Shown: one piece after another, positions 45,515-54,299 of the stretch
Position numbering within the stretch: the stretch's first letter is position 1
Layout of the letters: every line of letters begins with the position of its first letter
NCBI RefSeq assembly: GCF_007827955.1
Contig: NZ_VITR01000003.1
Span: 355,881-419,880, forward strand
Direction: 5' to 3'
Length of the DNA stretch: 64,000 bases
Source of the DNA: Nitrospirillum pindoramense
Lineage (GTDB): Bacteria; Pseudomonadota; Alphaproteobacteria; Azospirillales; Azospirillaceae
Made by a program: the position numbers and the translations under genes
The notes under the pieces: model-generated
What the model saw: only the letters and a program-made list of their open reading frames with translations
Database searches by the model: none
Told to the model about the DNA's origin: nothing

Positions 45515-46165
45515 ATGAACATCCTGATCGGTGATGACCACCTGCTGTTTCGCGAAGGCCTTTGCCGGCTGCTGACCCAGCTCAGCGCCGATGCCACCTT
45601 CACCGAGGCTGGCACATTCAACGAGGCGCTGGAATACGCCCAGGGCGAGCAGGAATTCGATCTCATCCTTCTGGACCTGCAGATGCCCAACTGGCCGGGC
45701 TTCGCCGGTATCCAGGAGATTTGCGAGATCCAGGCCGGCACGCCGGTGGTCATCGTCTCCGCCTCGGAAAGCCAGGCCGACGTGCGCGCGGCGCTGGACG
45801 CCGGCGCCTCGGGCTACATTCCCAAGTCCTCCAGCGTGAAGATCATGTTGAGCGCGCTGAACCTGGTGTTCTCCGGCGGCATCTACGTCCCGCCGGCGGC
45901 CATCCACGGGGAAAGCGCCAGCTCGTCGAACAGCGGTGGCTCCTCCTCCAGCGGCGGCGCCTCGGGCGGCAACACCCCGGCGCTGACCCAGCGCCAGCGC
46001 GATGTGCTGCGCTGCCTGCGCGAGGGCAAGTCCAACAAGCAGATCGCCTATGAGCTGGGCCTGTCGGAAGGCACGGTGAAGATCCACGTCACCGCCGTGA
46101 TGCGGTCCCTGGGCGTGCGCAACCGCACCCAGGCTGTCATTGCGTCCGCTGACATTCTGCCTTAA
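45515..46165 (+). CDS. NarL/LuxR-family response regulator
   Basis: This 216-residue protein has a receiver domain (1-120) with the acidic pair in GDDHLLF, phospho-acceptor Asp54 in LILLDLQMP and the conserved Lys in GYIPKSSS. The C-terminal LuxR helix-turn-helix (152-210) has LTQRQRDVLRCLREGKSNKQ and LGLSEGTVKIHVTAVMRSLG. The domains are joined by a Ser/Gly-only linker (SASSSNSGGSSSSGGASGG), which is unusual. No kinase is adjacent. A direct repeat upstream could be a binding site. The target genes are unknown. Confidence 0.93.
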   Translation: MNILIGDDHLLFREGLCRLLTQLSADATFTEAGTFNEALEYAQGEQEFDLILLDLQMPNWPGFAGIQEICEIQAGTPVVIVSASESQADVRAALDAGASGYIPKSSSVKIMLSALNLVFSGGIYVPPAAIHGESASSSNSGGSSSSGGASGGNTPALTQRQRDVLRCLREGKSNKQIAYELGLSEGTVKIHVTAVMRSLGVRNRTQAVIASADILP

Positions 46166-46221
46166 GACCCCGGCGGGATCACGGTCCCGCCTTTCGACCT
46201 GTTCAGAAGTACCGAAGCGAC

Positions 46222-47223
46222 ATGACCGGTCATCCGGATGAAACCAACGCCCCGGCGAGCACGGCTCCCGGGGCGCCTTCTTTTGACGGCGCGGCGCCCC
46301 CCGCCGACATCGGCGCCGCCTATCTGGCGGCCGAGGGCTTTCTGGAGCCCCTGCTGGAAGAACTGGACGATTCGTCGGCCATCGTGCACGGCCGCCTGGT
46401 GATCACCCAGGCGCCGCCGCGCGCGGCCGCCTGGTCGCTCAACACCTGGCTGAGCCCCCGGCGCATCGCCATTTCCTCGATCAAGGACGGTGCCCGCGCC
46501 CTGCGCGGCATCCAGCGCAACTGGGCGGTGTATGAGCATGGCCATCACCGGCGGTCGCGGCTGATCCAGGAGCAGCTGCCCCACGTTTCGGCCAAGCCGC
46601 TGGTCTTCCCCTCGCCCGCCCCCACCGCCCCCCTGGGTGCTTGGACCCTGCTGGACGAACATACCATCCTGGCCTCGCCCGCCTGCAGCAGCGCCTTCGC
46701 CAATGGCGAGGTGACGTTCGTGGAGGACAAGGCTACGCCGCCCAACCGCGCCTACCTCAAGCTGTGGGAGGCGCTGACGCTGGCCGGGCGTATGCCGGGC
46801 CCGGGGGATCGCTGCCTGGACCTGGGCGCCTGCCCCGGCGGCTGGACCTGGGTGCTGCAATCCTTGGGGGCGGAGGTCACAGCCATCGACAAGGCACCGC
46901 TGGATCCGCGCATCGCCAGCCTGCCCCGCGTCACCGTGCGGCGGGAGAGCGCCTTCGGCCTGGAACCGGCCACGATAGGGCCGGTCGATTGGCTGTGCAG
47001 CGATGTCATTTGCTATCCGGAACGACTGCTGCGCCTGGTCCGGCAGTGGAAGGATGGCGGACATGCGCGCAACTTCATCTGCACGCTGAAGTTCCAGGGC
47101 GAGACGGACCATGTCAGCGCCCGCGCCTTCGCCGCCATCCCCGGATCCCGTCTGCTGCATCTCTCGCACAACAAGCATGAGTTGACCTGGATTTACCTGG
47201 CGCCAGAGGCATCCGCGTCTTAG
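46222..47223 (+). CDS. SAM-dependent RNA 2'-O-methyltransferase, RlmM-like
   Basis: This 333-residue protein has an N-terminal region that resembles the THUMP-type part of RlmM. The C-terminal RrmJ/FtsJ methyltransferase fold has the SAM-binding loop CLDLGACPGGWTWVL (198-212), VTAIDKAPLDP, and the late lysine in CTLKFQGETDH. RlmM methylates C2498 of 23S rRNA in E. coli, and homologues in Alphaproteobacteria are annotated as SAM-dependent methyltransferases. The exact nucleotide here is inferred. It lies 56 bases after the NarL-type gene and is possibly separate. Confidence 0.8.
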   Translation: MTGHPDETNAPASTAPGAPSFDGAAPPADIGAAYLAAEGFLEPLLEELDDSSAIVHGRLVITQAPPRAAAWSLNTWLSPRRIAISSIKDGARALRGIQRNWAVYEHGHHRRSRLIQEQLPHVSAKPLVFPSPAPTAPLGAWTLLDEHTILASPACSSAFANGEVTFVEDKATPPNRAYLKLWEALTLAGRMPGPGDRCLDLGACPGGWTWVLQSLGAEVTAIDKAPLDPRIASLPRVTVRRESAFGLEPATIGPVDWLCSDVICYPERLLRLVRQWKDGGHARNFICTLKFQGETDHVSARAFAAIPGSRLLHLSHNKHELTWIYLAPEASAS

Positions 47224-47403
47224 TGGCTTTGGCTGTGACGCAGCCCCTTGCGCCGGCCCGGCTCTAAGCGCAAAAACGACGCGGGGGCGGTCCTGTCGCA
47301 TGGGGGATCGGTCTTTATCTGGATCACGCCAGAGGCTGGTTTTCGCCAGGCCCCGCCGCCGCGTCGCGCCCTGAACAACGGGGCGCTCTGAGATGGGTGA
47401 CGA

Positions 47404-48312
47404 ATGCGCCGGGTGTTCTCTTGGATCGCGTGGCCAGGGCTGCTCGCCCTGTGCATTGCCGGCTATGCCTATGGGAATGCGCTGGGCCATCCCATCCTCG
47501 CCTACAACATCACCTATTTCGGCATGGCCGGCGTCCTGCTCGTCCTGGAACGGCTCATGCCTTACGAGACGGTCTGGGCCCAAAGCGACGGTCAGATGCG
47601 CCAGGATCTCAGCCATACCGCGCTGAACAAGGGCATCGGCCAATTTTTGGCCAGCGTCGCCGCTGTCGTGGGGGCCAGCGAGGTGGCCCCCGCCGCCGCG
47701 GGAGGCCTGTGGCCCGCCCATTGGCCGCTGGCGGCGCAGGTGGTGCTGGGCCTGGTGGTGGCGGAATTCGGCCTCTATTGGGCGCATCGGCTGTGCCATG
47801 AGATCCCGTGGCTGTGGCCCTACCACGCCGTCCACCACAGCGTCACCCGCCTGTGGGTGGTGAACACCGGCCGATTCCATTTCGTGGACAGCCTGCTCAG
47901 CAGCGGATTCGCTCTGGCGCTGGGCATGCTGGTGGGCGCGCCCAAGGACGTCATCGTCTGGGTGCTGGTCATCACCACCTATATCGGCTTCCTGACCCAC
48001 TGCAACGTGGACATGGACTGTCGCGGGCTGAACTGGCTGTTCAACACGCCGGACCTGCACCGCTGGCATCACAGCCGCATCCCGGCCGAGGGCAACACCA
48101 ATTACGGCGAAAACCTGCTGCTGTGGGACGTGATCTTCCGCACCCGCTACCTGCCGCTGGACCGCCGCCCCCCCGTGGACATCGGCACCGCCGACGCCGT
48201 GCCCCTGACCTTCCTGGGGCAGTTGGCCTATCCTTTTCGCCGCCACCGTTCCATCCCCGCCCTGGATGCGCCGGTGGCGATGGAAGCCCGCGCCGAGGCC
48301 GGTGGCGATTAA
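47404..48312 (+). CDS. fatty acid hydroxylase/sterol desaturase family membrane protein
   Basis: This 302-residue protein has four to five membrane segments. The three His clusters of the di-iron family are HRLCHE, YHAVHHS and HRWHHSR, with an extra HCNVD. These enzymes use O2 and a di-iron centre to hydroxylate or desaturate lipids at the membrane. A bacterial role in hopanoid, sphingolipid or carotenoid modification is possible but not shown here. It is convergent with the flavoprotein gene. The start at 47404 follows GGGTGACGA. Confidence 0.9.
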   Translation: MRRVFSWIAWPGLLALCIAGYAYGNALGHPILAYNITYFGMAGVLLVLERLMPYETVWAQSDGQMRQDLSHTALNKGIGQFLASVAAVVGASEVAPAAAGGLWPAHWPLAAQVVLGLVVAEFGLYWAHRLCHEIPWLWPYHAVHHSVTRLWVVNTGRFHFVDSLLSSGFALALGMLVGAPKDVIVWVLVITTYIGFLTHCNVDMDCRGLNWLFNTPDLHRWHHSRIPAEGNTNYGENLLLWDVIFRTRYLPLDRRPPVDIGTADAVPLTFLGQLAYPFRRHRSIPALDAPVAMEARAEAGGD

Positions 48313-48348
48313 CGCCACCCCCGGTTCCCCGGGCTGCGACAGGGCCTA

Positions 48349-49557
48349 TTAAAGAGCCTGCCCGGCGACCCAGCCGGACGACCAGGCCCATTGGAAGTTA
48401 TAACCGCCCAGCCAGCCGGTGACGTCCACCGCCTCCCCCACGAAGTACAGGCCCGGTACGGCCTTGGCCTCCATGGTCTTGGACGACAGGTCGTTGGTGT
48501 CGACGCCACCCACCGTCACCTCCGCCGTGCGGTATCCTTCCGTGCCGGCGGGAACCACACTCCACCGCTTCAGTCGGGCCGCCACGTCCACCAGGGCCTT
48601 GTCGGCCAGGTCGCGCAAGGGTCGGCTTTCGACCTCGCCGGTCCCGCCATCGCCGCACAGCCGCTCGGCGAAGCGGCGCGGCAGCACATCGCCCAGGATG
48701 GTCTTCAACTCGGCATTGGGGCGTGCGCGCTTGGCGGCCTTCAAGTGTTCCGCCAAATCCAGGTCGGGCGTCAGGTCCACGGTGATGGGCTGGCCCGGCT
48801 GCCAATAGCTGGACACCTGCAGGATGCTGGGACCGGACAGGCCGCGGTGTGTGATCAGCAGCGCCTCCCGGAACGCGGCCGCCTTGGCGCCGCTGGTGCT
48901 GACCACGGCATCCAGCGCCACCCCGGACAGGCCCTGGGTGCGGGCCAGATCCTGCGGCGTGAAGGTGAAGGGCACCAGTCCCGGCCGGGGCGTCACGATG
49001 GAGAGTCCCCAGCGCTTGGCCAGGCGGTAGGCGAAGTCCGTGGCGCCCATCTTGGGAATGGACAGGCCGCCTGTCGCCACCACCAGCTTGGGCGCGCACA
49101 TCTGGCCCTGCGCCGTTTCCAGGACGAACCCATCCCCGGTCCGCTCCACCTCCCCCACCGCGCAACCGAGGCGCAACTCGACCCGGGCATCGGCCGCCTC
49201 GGCCAACAGCATGGTCAGGATGTCCCGGGCGGAGGAGTCGCAGAACAGCTGGCCCAGCTTCTTCTCATGCCAGGCGATACCGTGGCGCTCCACCAGATCC
49301 AGGAAATCGCGAGGGGTGTACCGGCGCAGCGCTGAAATACAGAAATGCGGGTTGGAGGAGAGATAGCGCTGCGGCTGCGCATCCACGTTGGTGAAGTTGC
49401 AGCGCCCGCCGCCGGAAATGAGGATCTTGCGTCCCGCCTCCGGGGCGTGGTCGACCACGACCACCCGCCGCCCCCGCTTGCCGGCGGCGATGGCGGTGAA
49501 CAGGCCGGCGGCACCGGCGCCGATGACGATGACGTCGGGGGTGTTGGGGGCTGTCAT
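48349..49557 (-). CDS. BaiN/RdsA-family NAD(P)/FAD-dependent oxidoreductase
   Basis: This 402-residue flavoprotein begins DVIVIGAGAAGLFTAIAAGK and has the family signature GRKILISGGGRCNFTN. It ends in GLYFVGEAVDVTGWLGGYNF, then QWAWSSGWVAGQA. The central domain has LVVATGGLSIPKMGATDFAY. Members are widespread (HI0933 family) and their substrates are poorly known. It lies 9 bases downstream of the arfB stop region on the same strand, so the two may be co-transcribed. All motifs are intact. Confidence 0.93.
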   Translation of the reverse strand: MTAPNTPDVIVIGAGAAGLFTAIAAGKRGRRVVVVDHAPEAGRKILISGGGRCNFTNVDAQPQRYLSSNPHFCISALRRYTPRDFLDLVERHGIAWHEKKLGQLFCDSSARDILTMLLAEAADARVELRLGCAVGEVERTGDGFVLETAQGQMCAPKLVVATGGLSIPKMGATDFAYRLAKRWGLSIVTPRPGLVPFTFTPQDLARTQGLSGVALDAVVSTSGAKAAAFREALLITHRGLSGPSILQVSSYWQPGQPITVDLTPDLDLAEHLKAAKRARPNAELKTILGDVLPRRFAERLCGDGGTGEVESRPLRDLADKALVDVAARLKRWSVVPAGTEGYRTAEVTVGGVDTNDLSSKTMEAKAVPGLYFVGEAVDVTGWLGGYNFQWAWSSGWVAGQAL

Positions 49558-49566
49558 GGGGGTGTC

Positions 49567-50025
49567 TTAGTCGAAATCCACGGTGCCGCGCAGGCGCTTC
49601 ACACCGCTGCGGGTGGCCTTGGCCTCCAGCCGCCGTTTCTGGGACCCTAGCGTGGGCCGGGTTGGGCGGCGGGCCGCCTGGCGCACCGTCGCCTCACGGA
49701 CCAGCTCAAACAGGCGTTCACGCGCGTCTTCGCGATTACGCTCCTGGGTGCGGTGGCGTTGGGCGGTGATGACGATGACGCCGTCCCCCGTCCAGCGGCG
49801 GCCGGCCAGGGTCTTCAGCTTGTCCTTCACCCATTGCGGCAGGTTGGGTGAGGCCGCGGCGTCGAACCGCAGTTGCACGGCCGTTTCCACCTTGTTGACG
49901 TTCTGCCCGCCGGGACCGCCGGCGCGCAGGAAACTCTCCTGCAACTCCGCCTCGGCCAACCGGATTCCGGGCGCGACCAGCACGGTCGGGCCTTGAAACG
50001 GCGGAGGGGAGGACGGCGGCAGCAT
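49567..50025 (-). CDS. arfB: alternative ribosome-rescue factor ArfB (peptidyl-tRNA hydrolase)
   Basis: This 152-residue protein has the class I release factor domain with the GGQ motif at 39-41 (RAGGPGGQNVNKVETAVQLR). A basic C-terminal tail (RRPTRPTLGSQKRRLEAKAT) enters the mRNA channel of stalled ribosomes. It hydrolyses peptidyl-tRNA on ribosomes lacking a stop codon. It lacks the codon-recognition domains of RF1 and RF2. It is followed by the flavoprotein gene. The upstream 190 bp contains a repeat element. Confidence 0.95.
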   Translation of the reverse strand: MLPPSSPPPFQGPTVLVAPGIRLAEAELQESFLRAGGPGGQNVNKVETAVQLRFDAAASPNLPQWVKDKLKTLAGRRWTGDGVIVITAQRHRTQERNREDARERLFELVREATVRQAARRPTRPTLGSQKRRLEAKATRSGVKRLRGTVDFD

Positions 50026-50060
50026 GGGATGGAACCAGGTATGGGAACACGATCCCGATC

Positions 50061-50163
50061 CTAGAGCGGATCGCAGAAAAGCGGAATCGCTTTGGAGCGT
50101 GAATCCGCTCGTTGAACAAGGACTTAGAGTCGAGCGCGTCTTTGATTAAACGCTCGACTCTAG
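50061..50163. repeat. 103-bp two-hairpin element bounded by CTAGAG and CTCTAG, copy A
   Basis: Starts CTAGAG and ends CTCTAG. Hairpin 1 pairs GAGCGGAT (50064-50071) with ATCCGCTC (50103-50110), with an inner AAAGCG-GAAT-CGCTTT. Hairpin 2 pairs TAGAGTCGAGCG (50125-50136) with CGCTCGACTCTA (50151-50162). It has the same size and architecture as the element at 54296-54399 but different stem sequences. Confidence 0.7.
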
Positions 50164-50217
50164 ACGGCGCGCTTCCCCTTGTCTAACGGCGGGCCCGAAT
50201 GGCTGAAACGCCGCTCG

Positions 50218-50994
50218 TCAGGGCGTGTCGACATCCCACATGGCCACCGGCCATTCTTCCGCCAGGCGACGGCGGACGGGGGCGGGCGTCGCCAGGGCGC
50301 GCAGGGCGTCGAAGTCCTTCAGCACGGCGACGCCTTCTTCCAGCGCCACGCCATGTCGGCGCAGGTCGGCAAAGGTCCAGGCCACGTCCTCCGGCGCGGC
50401 GGACAGGGCCACTGCCAGGGCGGCGAGGTCAACCTCCAGCCGGCCGCCGGCCCGGCGCTCGGCATGCTCCCGCAACAGATGGGCCGCCAGGCGTTGGGGC
50501 AGCGAGAGTTCCCGCAGGGCCGTGACCGTCTCCACCAACACCCGTTCGCGCGCCGCCTGCCCGGCCATCAGCGACAGTGCCAGGTCGGCGCCCACCCCCA
50601 GGCGCGTGCGCAGGGCCGCCACCGGCAATGCCAGAAGACGGGCCGGGGTCAGCGCGCGAACACTGACCGGCGCGGGGGCACCAGTAGGCGCTTCCGCCAA
50701 CAGGAAGGTGGTTTCGGGGCCGTGGCGCTGCCCCACCTCGGCATTGCCCGCCACCAGGGCCACCGTGCCGGACAGCAGCACTTGGATAACGTCCAAGGGC
50801 ACGCCCTGCCTGACAGCCAGGTCGCCAGGCGCCCGCTCCTCGATGCGGCAGGCAGCCGCCAGTGCGGACAGCACGTCCGGCGCCAGCCGGGCGAAAGCCG
50901 GTAGCGCCGCCAGATCGCCGGCGATTCCCAAAACGCCACCACCGATGGCGCCGGCGCCCGTCGTCATATCCATCGTCATCCAACCCAACCCCAT
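50218..50994 (-). CDS. Crp/Fnr-family transcriptional regulator
   Basis: This protein of about 258 residues has an N-terminal cyclic-nucleotide-binding-like domain (LAALPAFARLAPDVLSALAA, then RAPGDLAVRQGVP and VIQVLLSGTVALVAGN). A dimerisation helix follows (LPQRLAAHLLREHAERRAGG), then a winged helix region (VDLAALAVALSAAPEDVAWT). The helix-turn-helix diverges from the Crp consensus, and no Fnr-type cysteine cluster is visible. The family often senses small molecules or redox state. Several in-frame starts exist at 50964-51006; 50994 was chosen. It stands alone between two repeat-bearing gaps. Confidence 0.75.
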   Translation of the reverse strand: MGLGWMTMDMTTGAGAIGGGVLGIAGDLAALPAFARLAPDVLSALAAACRIEERAPGDLAVRQGVPLDVIQVLLSGTVALVAGNAEVGQRHGPETTFLLAEAPTGAPAPVSVRALTPARLLALPVAALRTRLGVGADLALSLMAGQAARERVLVETVTALRELSLPQRLAAHLLREHAERRAGGRLEVDLAALAVALSAAPEDVAWTFADLRRHGVALEEGVAVLKDFDALRALATPAPVRRRLAEEWPVAMWDVDTP

Positions 50995-51110
50995 CTTGCC
51001 TGCCAACCGCCCCGCAGGCGGGCGCCACCTTATGCCCTAGGGCACACCCCCAATAGTCGAGCCTTTGCCCTAAGCCTTTTGGATACGGACCGTTCGCAAA
51101 CGCAAAACCT

Positions 51111-51743
51111 TCATCGGTCCTGCCGCCGGTAACGCCGCCGCTCCCGTGCCAGGGCCATGGACCTTGCGGCGTGTCGCCAGGCGGCGGACAACACCGGGAC
51201 GGCGATGGCCCGGACGCCCCGCGCGACCGCCACGACCGTGCGCCAGGCGGGCAGCGCCTTCAGCCGGTCGATCCAACCCACGATCCAACCATGGACCCGG
51301 GCGAACCAGCGGATGGTCAACAGCTTGTGCCGGCTGCGCTGGAACAGGCGTTCCACCGTCAGCAGCTTCACGATCTCGGCCGCCACGATCAGCAGGATGC
51401 CCAGGCGGGTCTTGCCCTGGGCGATCAGCAGCGCGCCCAAGGGTTTCACCGGCTCCAGCACGATCAACGGCACCAGGAACAGGACCAAGGTGGTGCGCGG
51501 CCCCAATCGGTCAACAAACCGCCCCAGCGCCTGAAATGCCGACCAGCGGCCCATGCGCGTGGCGAAGGGACGCACCAGGGGCAGGAAGCAGACATCGACC
51601 AGGACATAGGCCAAGGCCGCCAACACAGCCAAGGGCGTCACCAGACGGCGAATCCATAGGCGGGTCTGGGAACTGGGGCGCCAACCCAAGGCACGGCGCA
51701 CACGGCCATGCCGTATCGGGCCGGCCGACTTCTGATCCGCCAT
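51111..51743 (-). CDS. membrane protein of unknown function
   Basis: This protein of about 210 residues has three to four hydrophobic segments, including LVTPLAVLAALAYVLVDVCF, TTLVLFLVPLIVLEPVKPLG and ILLIVAAEIVKLL. The long basic C-terminal tail ends ALARERRRYRRQDR. The pattern EPxKPxG near the membrane exit is conserved in small unknown membrane proteins of Alphaproteobacteria. The ATG at 51743 follows GGAGAGG, and upstream frame-open sequence is unlikely to be coding. It lies downstream of the rplM-rpsI operon but behind its terminator. No function can be given. Confidence 0.7.
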   Translation of the reverse strand: MADQKSAGPIRHGRVRRALGWRPSSQTRLWIRRLVTPLAVLAALAYVLVDVCFLPLVRPFATRMGRWSAFQALGRFVDRLGPRTTLVLFLVPLIVLEPVKPLGALLIAQGKTRLGILLIVAAEIVKLLTVERLFQRSRHKLLTIRWFARVHGWIVGWIDRLKALPAWRTVVAVARGVRAIAVPVLSAAWRHAARSMALARERRRYRRQDR

Positions 51744-51930
51744 CCTCTCCGTCCTTCCTATGGACCAACCACCGCTCTTCCCCTGGCCCAACCCGGGGGC
51801 TGAGCGAAGGAGCCTGGGCGGGCCCATGACCTTGCGGGGACGGTGACGAGCCCCCGCCCCGCGCGCAAGGTCCACTTGGTGGCATTTTTGTGGACCCTTC
51901 TTCGCATATACGCGCGGGGGCCAAAAAGGA

Positions 51931-51960
51931 AAAGGCGCCTTCCCGAGGGAAGACGCCTTT
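51931..51960 (-). terminator. rho-independent terminator of rplM-rpsI
   Basis: AAAGGCGCCTTCCC pairs with GGGAAGACGCCTTT with one mismatch. On the minus strand TTTTCC and a T run follow. Confidence 0.85.
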
Positions 51961-51988
51961 CCGGCAAAACCATCCAAACGGCTGGAGA

Positions 51989-52471
51989 TCAGCGCTTGGA
52001 GAACTGGAAGCTACGACGGGCCTTGGCCTTACCGTACTTCTTACGCTCGACCACACGCGGATCGCGGGTCAGCAGGCCGGCGACCTTCAGCGGCGGGCGC
52101 AGGGCCGGCTCGAAGTAGGTCAGGGCCTTGGAGATGCCGTGGCGCAGCGCGCCGGCCTGGCCGGACAGGCCGCCACCGGACACGGTGCACACCACATCGT
52201 ACTGCTCAACACGGCCGACGATCTGGAACGGCTGGTTGATCATCATGCGCAGCACGGGGCGGGCGAAGTAGACGGTGATGTCACGGCCGTTGACCGTGAC
52301 CTGGCCCTTGCCCGGCTTAATCCAGACGCGGGCGACCGCGTCCTTGCGCTTGCCGGTGGCGTAGGAACGGCCCTGAGCGTCGATCTTCGGCTGAGCCGGC
52401 TCGGCGGCCTCGGTCGTCACGACGGCGGCGCCCTGCTTCAGGTCGGCCAGGCTGTTGATGGTCTGAGCCAT
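51989..52471 (-). CDS. rpsI: 30S ribosomal protein S9
   Basis: This 160-residue protein has the S9 core [20 protein letters not shown] followed by [13 protein letters not shown]. The central [19 protein letters not shown] is present. The invariant tail [17 protein letters not shown] contacts P-site tRNA. The N-terminus of about 30 residues is the alphaproteobacterial extension. It is 3 bases after rplM and shares its operon and terminator. Confidence 0.98.
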   Translation of the reverse strand: MAQTINSLADLKQGAAVVTTEAAEPAQPKIDAQGRSYATGKRKDAVARVWIKPGKGQVTVNGRDITVYFARPVLRMMINQPFQIVGRVEQYDVVCTVSGGGLSGQAGALRHGISKALTYFEPALRPPLKVAGLLTRDPRVVERKKYGKAKARRSFQFSKR

Positions 52472-52474
52472 GGA

Positions 52475-52936
52475 TTAGGCCCCCTTGTTCTTGGGATTCA
52501 GGGCGCCGACGTCCAGCACCTCGGGGTTCTGCGCTTCGTGCGGATGCGTCGGACCCTTGTAGACGCGCAGGTTACCCATCTGACGACGGCCCAGCGGACC
52601 GCGGGTGATCATGCGCTCGACGGCCTTCTCAATGACCCGCTCCGGGTACTTGCCGTCCAGGATCTGGCCCAGGCTGCGCTGCTTGATGCCGCCAGCGTAA
52701 CCGGTGTGCCAGTAGAAGATCTCGTCGCTGCGCTTGTTGCCGGTCAGCTTCACCTTCTCCGCATTGATGACGATGACGTTGTCACCGCAATCCATGTGGG
52801 GGGTGTAGGTCGGCTTGTGCTTGCCGCGCAGGCGCATGGAAATGATGCTGGCCAGTCGGCCCAGCACGAGGCCGTCGGCGTCGATGAGAAGCCACTTCTT
52901 CTCGATCTCAGACGGCTTGAGAGACAAGGTTTTCAT
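52475..52936 (-). CDS. rplM: 50S ribosomal protein L13
   Basis: This protein of about 153 residues has the L13 features [20 protein letters not shown], the [20 protein letters not shown] segment and [21 protein letters not shown]13 is an early assembly protein of the large subunit. The ATG at 52936 is preferred over a GTG at 52948. The gene is first in the rplM-rpsI operon, the usual order. Its upstream region contains AT-rich sequence (53075-53130). Confidence 0.98.
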   Translation of the reverse strand: MKTLSLKPSEIEKKWLLIDADGLVLGRLASIISMRLRGKHKPTYTPHMDCGDNVIVINAEKVKLTGNKRSDEIFYWHTGYAGGIKQRSLGQILDGKYPERVIEKAVERMITRGPLGRRQMGNLRVYKGPTHPHEAQNPEVLDVGALNPKNKGA

Positions 52937-53230
52937 CCGCGCACTCACTCAAAATGAGGTCCGGGCCAAAATGGGCCCCAGGGCACCGCTCCTGGGACCG
53001 GCACCGAAGTGGGCGGTTTTTATGTCGGTGACGGCCGGGTGTCAACGGTAAAAAGGGGCCGGCCATCAAATGCTTAGCAGTAAGGTATTATGATACCTTA
53101 TTTCCAAACCCTTTGATTCCATTACGTTTTCTCAATCGCGGATTTTGCCGTCGTTTCCGTTTTCCCAATGAATCCAGCACATTGCCCGGGTGGCCGCGCC
53201 GGGCCGCTTATCGCGGGCGTCGCCCCCGCC

Positions 53231-53731
53231 TCAGCCCCGCGGAATCGCATAGGTGCCCGTCGCGTGCGCCACAGGGTCATCCTCCCCCTCTGAATAGAGG
53301 GTGACCTCGCCATAGGCCAGGCTGCGCCCCATGCGGACGATGCGGGCATGGGCCACCAGCGGCCGGGCCGGCGGGCGGCGCAGGAAGGTGATGGTCATGT
53401 TGCTGGTGACGGCCAGCACGATGTGCCCCGCCCTGCTGAGGACCGCGCCGTAGAGCGCCACATCGGCCAGGGCGAACATGGTGGGGCCGGAGACTGTGCC
53501 GCCGGGGCGCAGGAAATCCTCCGACACCGGCATGGTCAGGGTGATGCTGCCGTGTCCCATCTCCCGGGTGCGGATGCCGGCGCGGTGCGCCTGCGGCAAG
53601 CCCGTTTCCAGCAGGCGGTCGAAATCCGCCGGCGTGAACACCGCGGCCTTGCCCATGGCGGCCAGCGTGTCGGGTCCCGGCGCGACCCTGTCCGGTGCGT
53701 CCCCATTGGGCGCGTCCCTGTCATCCGTCAT
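53231..53731 (-). CDS. PaaI-family thioesterase (hotdog fold)
   Basis: This protein of about 166 residues has a hotdog domain at about 45-165 with RPGGTVSGPTMFALADVALY (the HGG-like region with substituted residues), AVTSNMTITFLRRP and the end AHATGTYAIPRG. It probably hydrolyses acyl- or phenylacetyl-CoA. The first 35 residues are Asp/Pro-rich and variable. The ATG at 53731 has GGAGGG upstream. It is divergent from the CoA-binding protein gene across 124 bp that contain a short tandem repeat. Confidence 0.85.
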   Translation of the reverse strand: MTDDRDAPNGDAPDRVAPGPDTLAAMGKAAVFTPADFDRLLETGLPQAHRAGIRTREMGHGSITLTMPVSEDFLRPGGTVSGPTMFALADVALYGAVLSRAGHIVLAVTSNMTITFLRRPPARPLVAHARIVRMGRSLAYGEVTLYSEGEDDPVAHATGTYAIPRG

Positions 53732-53800
53732 TTCAAATTCCCTCCCCATATCCCATTTATGGTCTTCGCCCTGCCCGTGGCCGGGCGCCGTCGCATTCCA

Positions 53801-53840
53801 TCCCTTGCCCCTCCCTTGCCCCTCCCTTGCCCATCCCTTG
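53801..53840. repeat. 11-bp tandem repeat (3.6 units)
   Basis: TCCCTTGCCCC occurs at 53801 and 53812, then with one change at 53823, then a partial unit at 53834. It lies directly upstream of the CoA-binding protein gene's ribosome-binding site. Confidence 0.8.
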
Positions 53841-53855
53841 AAGGATCCAGGCCCC

Positions 53856-54299
53856 ATGAGCGAGACGATCACCGATGACACGCTGCGCGACGTGTTCCTG
53901 AAGACCAGGACCGTGGCCATTGTCGGCATATCCCCCGATCCGGCCAAGCCATCGCACTATGTTCCAGCCTTCATGCAGCGCGACTACGGCTACAAGATCA
54001 TCCCGGTGCATCCGGCGCACGTCGGCACCACGATTCTGGGCGAACCCGTGGTTGCCAGCCTGGCCGACCTGCCCGAGGGTGTCGACTTCGTGGAAATCTT
54101 CCGCGCCGCGCCAGCCATCGCGCCCTTCGTGGTGGAGGCGGCACAACGCGGCATCCCCTTCATCTGGATGCCGCTGGGCGTCAGCCATGAGGACTCGGCC
54201 GCCCAGGCGCGGTCGCTGGGGGCCACGGTGATCATGGATCGCTGCCCCAAGATCGACCTGCCGCGCCTGTTCCCCAACGGCTTGCCGGCAAGACCCTAG
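53856..54299 (+). CDS. CoA-binding protein, YccU-like
   Basis: This 147-residue protein is a single Rossmann-type CoA-binding domain. It shows TRTVAIVGISPDPAKPSHYV, YKIIPVHPAHVGTTILGEPV, VDFVEIFRAAPAIAPFVVEA and the end MDRCPKIDLPRLF. It matches the stand-alone succinyl-CoA synthetase-like CoA-binding family. The function is unknown. The ATG at 53856 follows AAGGATCC. Its TAG stop lies inside the CTAGAG end of the repeat element that follows. Confidence 0.9.
   Translation: MSETITDDTLRDVFLKTRTVAIVGISPDPAKPSHYVPAFMQRDYGYKIIPVHPAHVGTTILGEPVVASLADLPEGVDFVEIFRAAPAIAPFVVEAAQRGIPFIWMPLGVSHEDSAAQARSLGATVIMDRCPKIDLPRLFPNGLPARP

Noticed and set aside
46162-48318. A 718-codon open frame on the minus strand
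   Set aside because: It is antisense to the RlmM-like and fatty acid hydroxylase genes, which have clear motifs.
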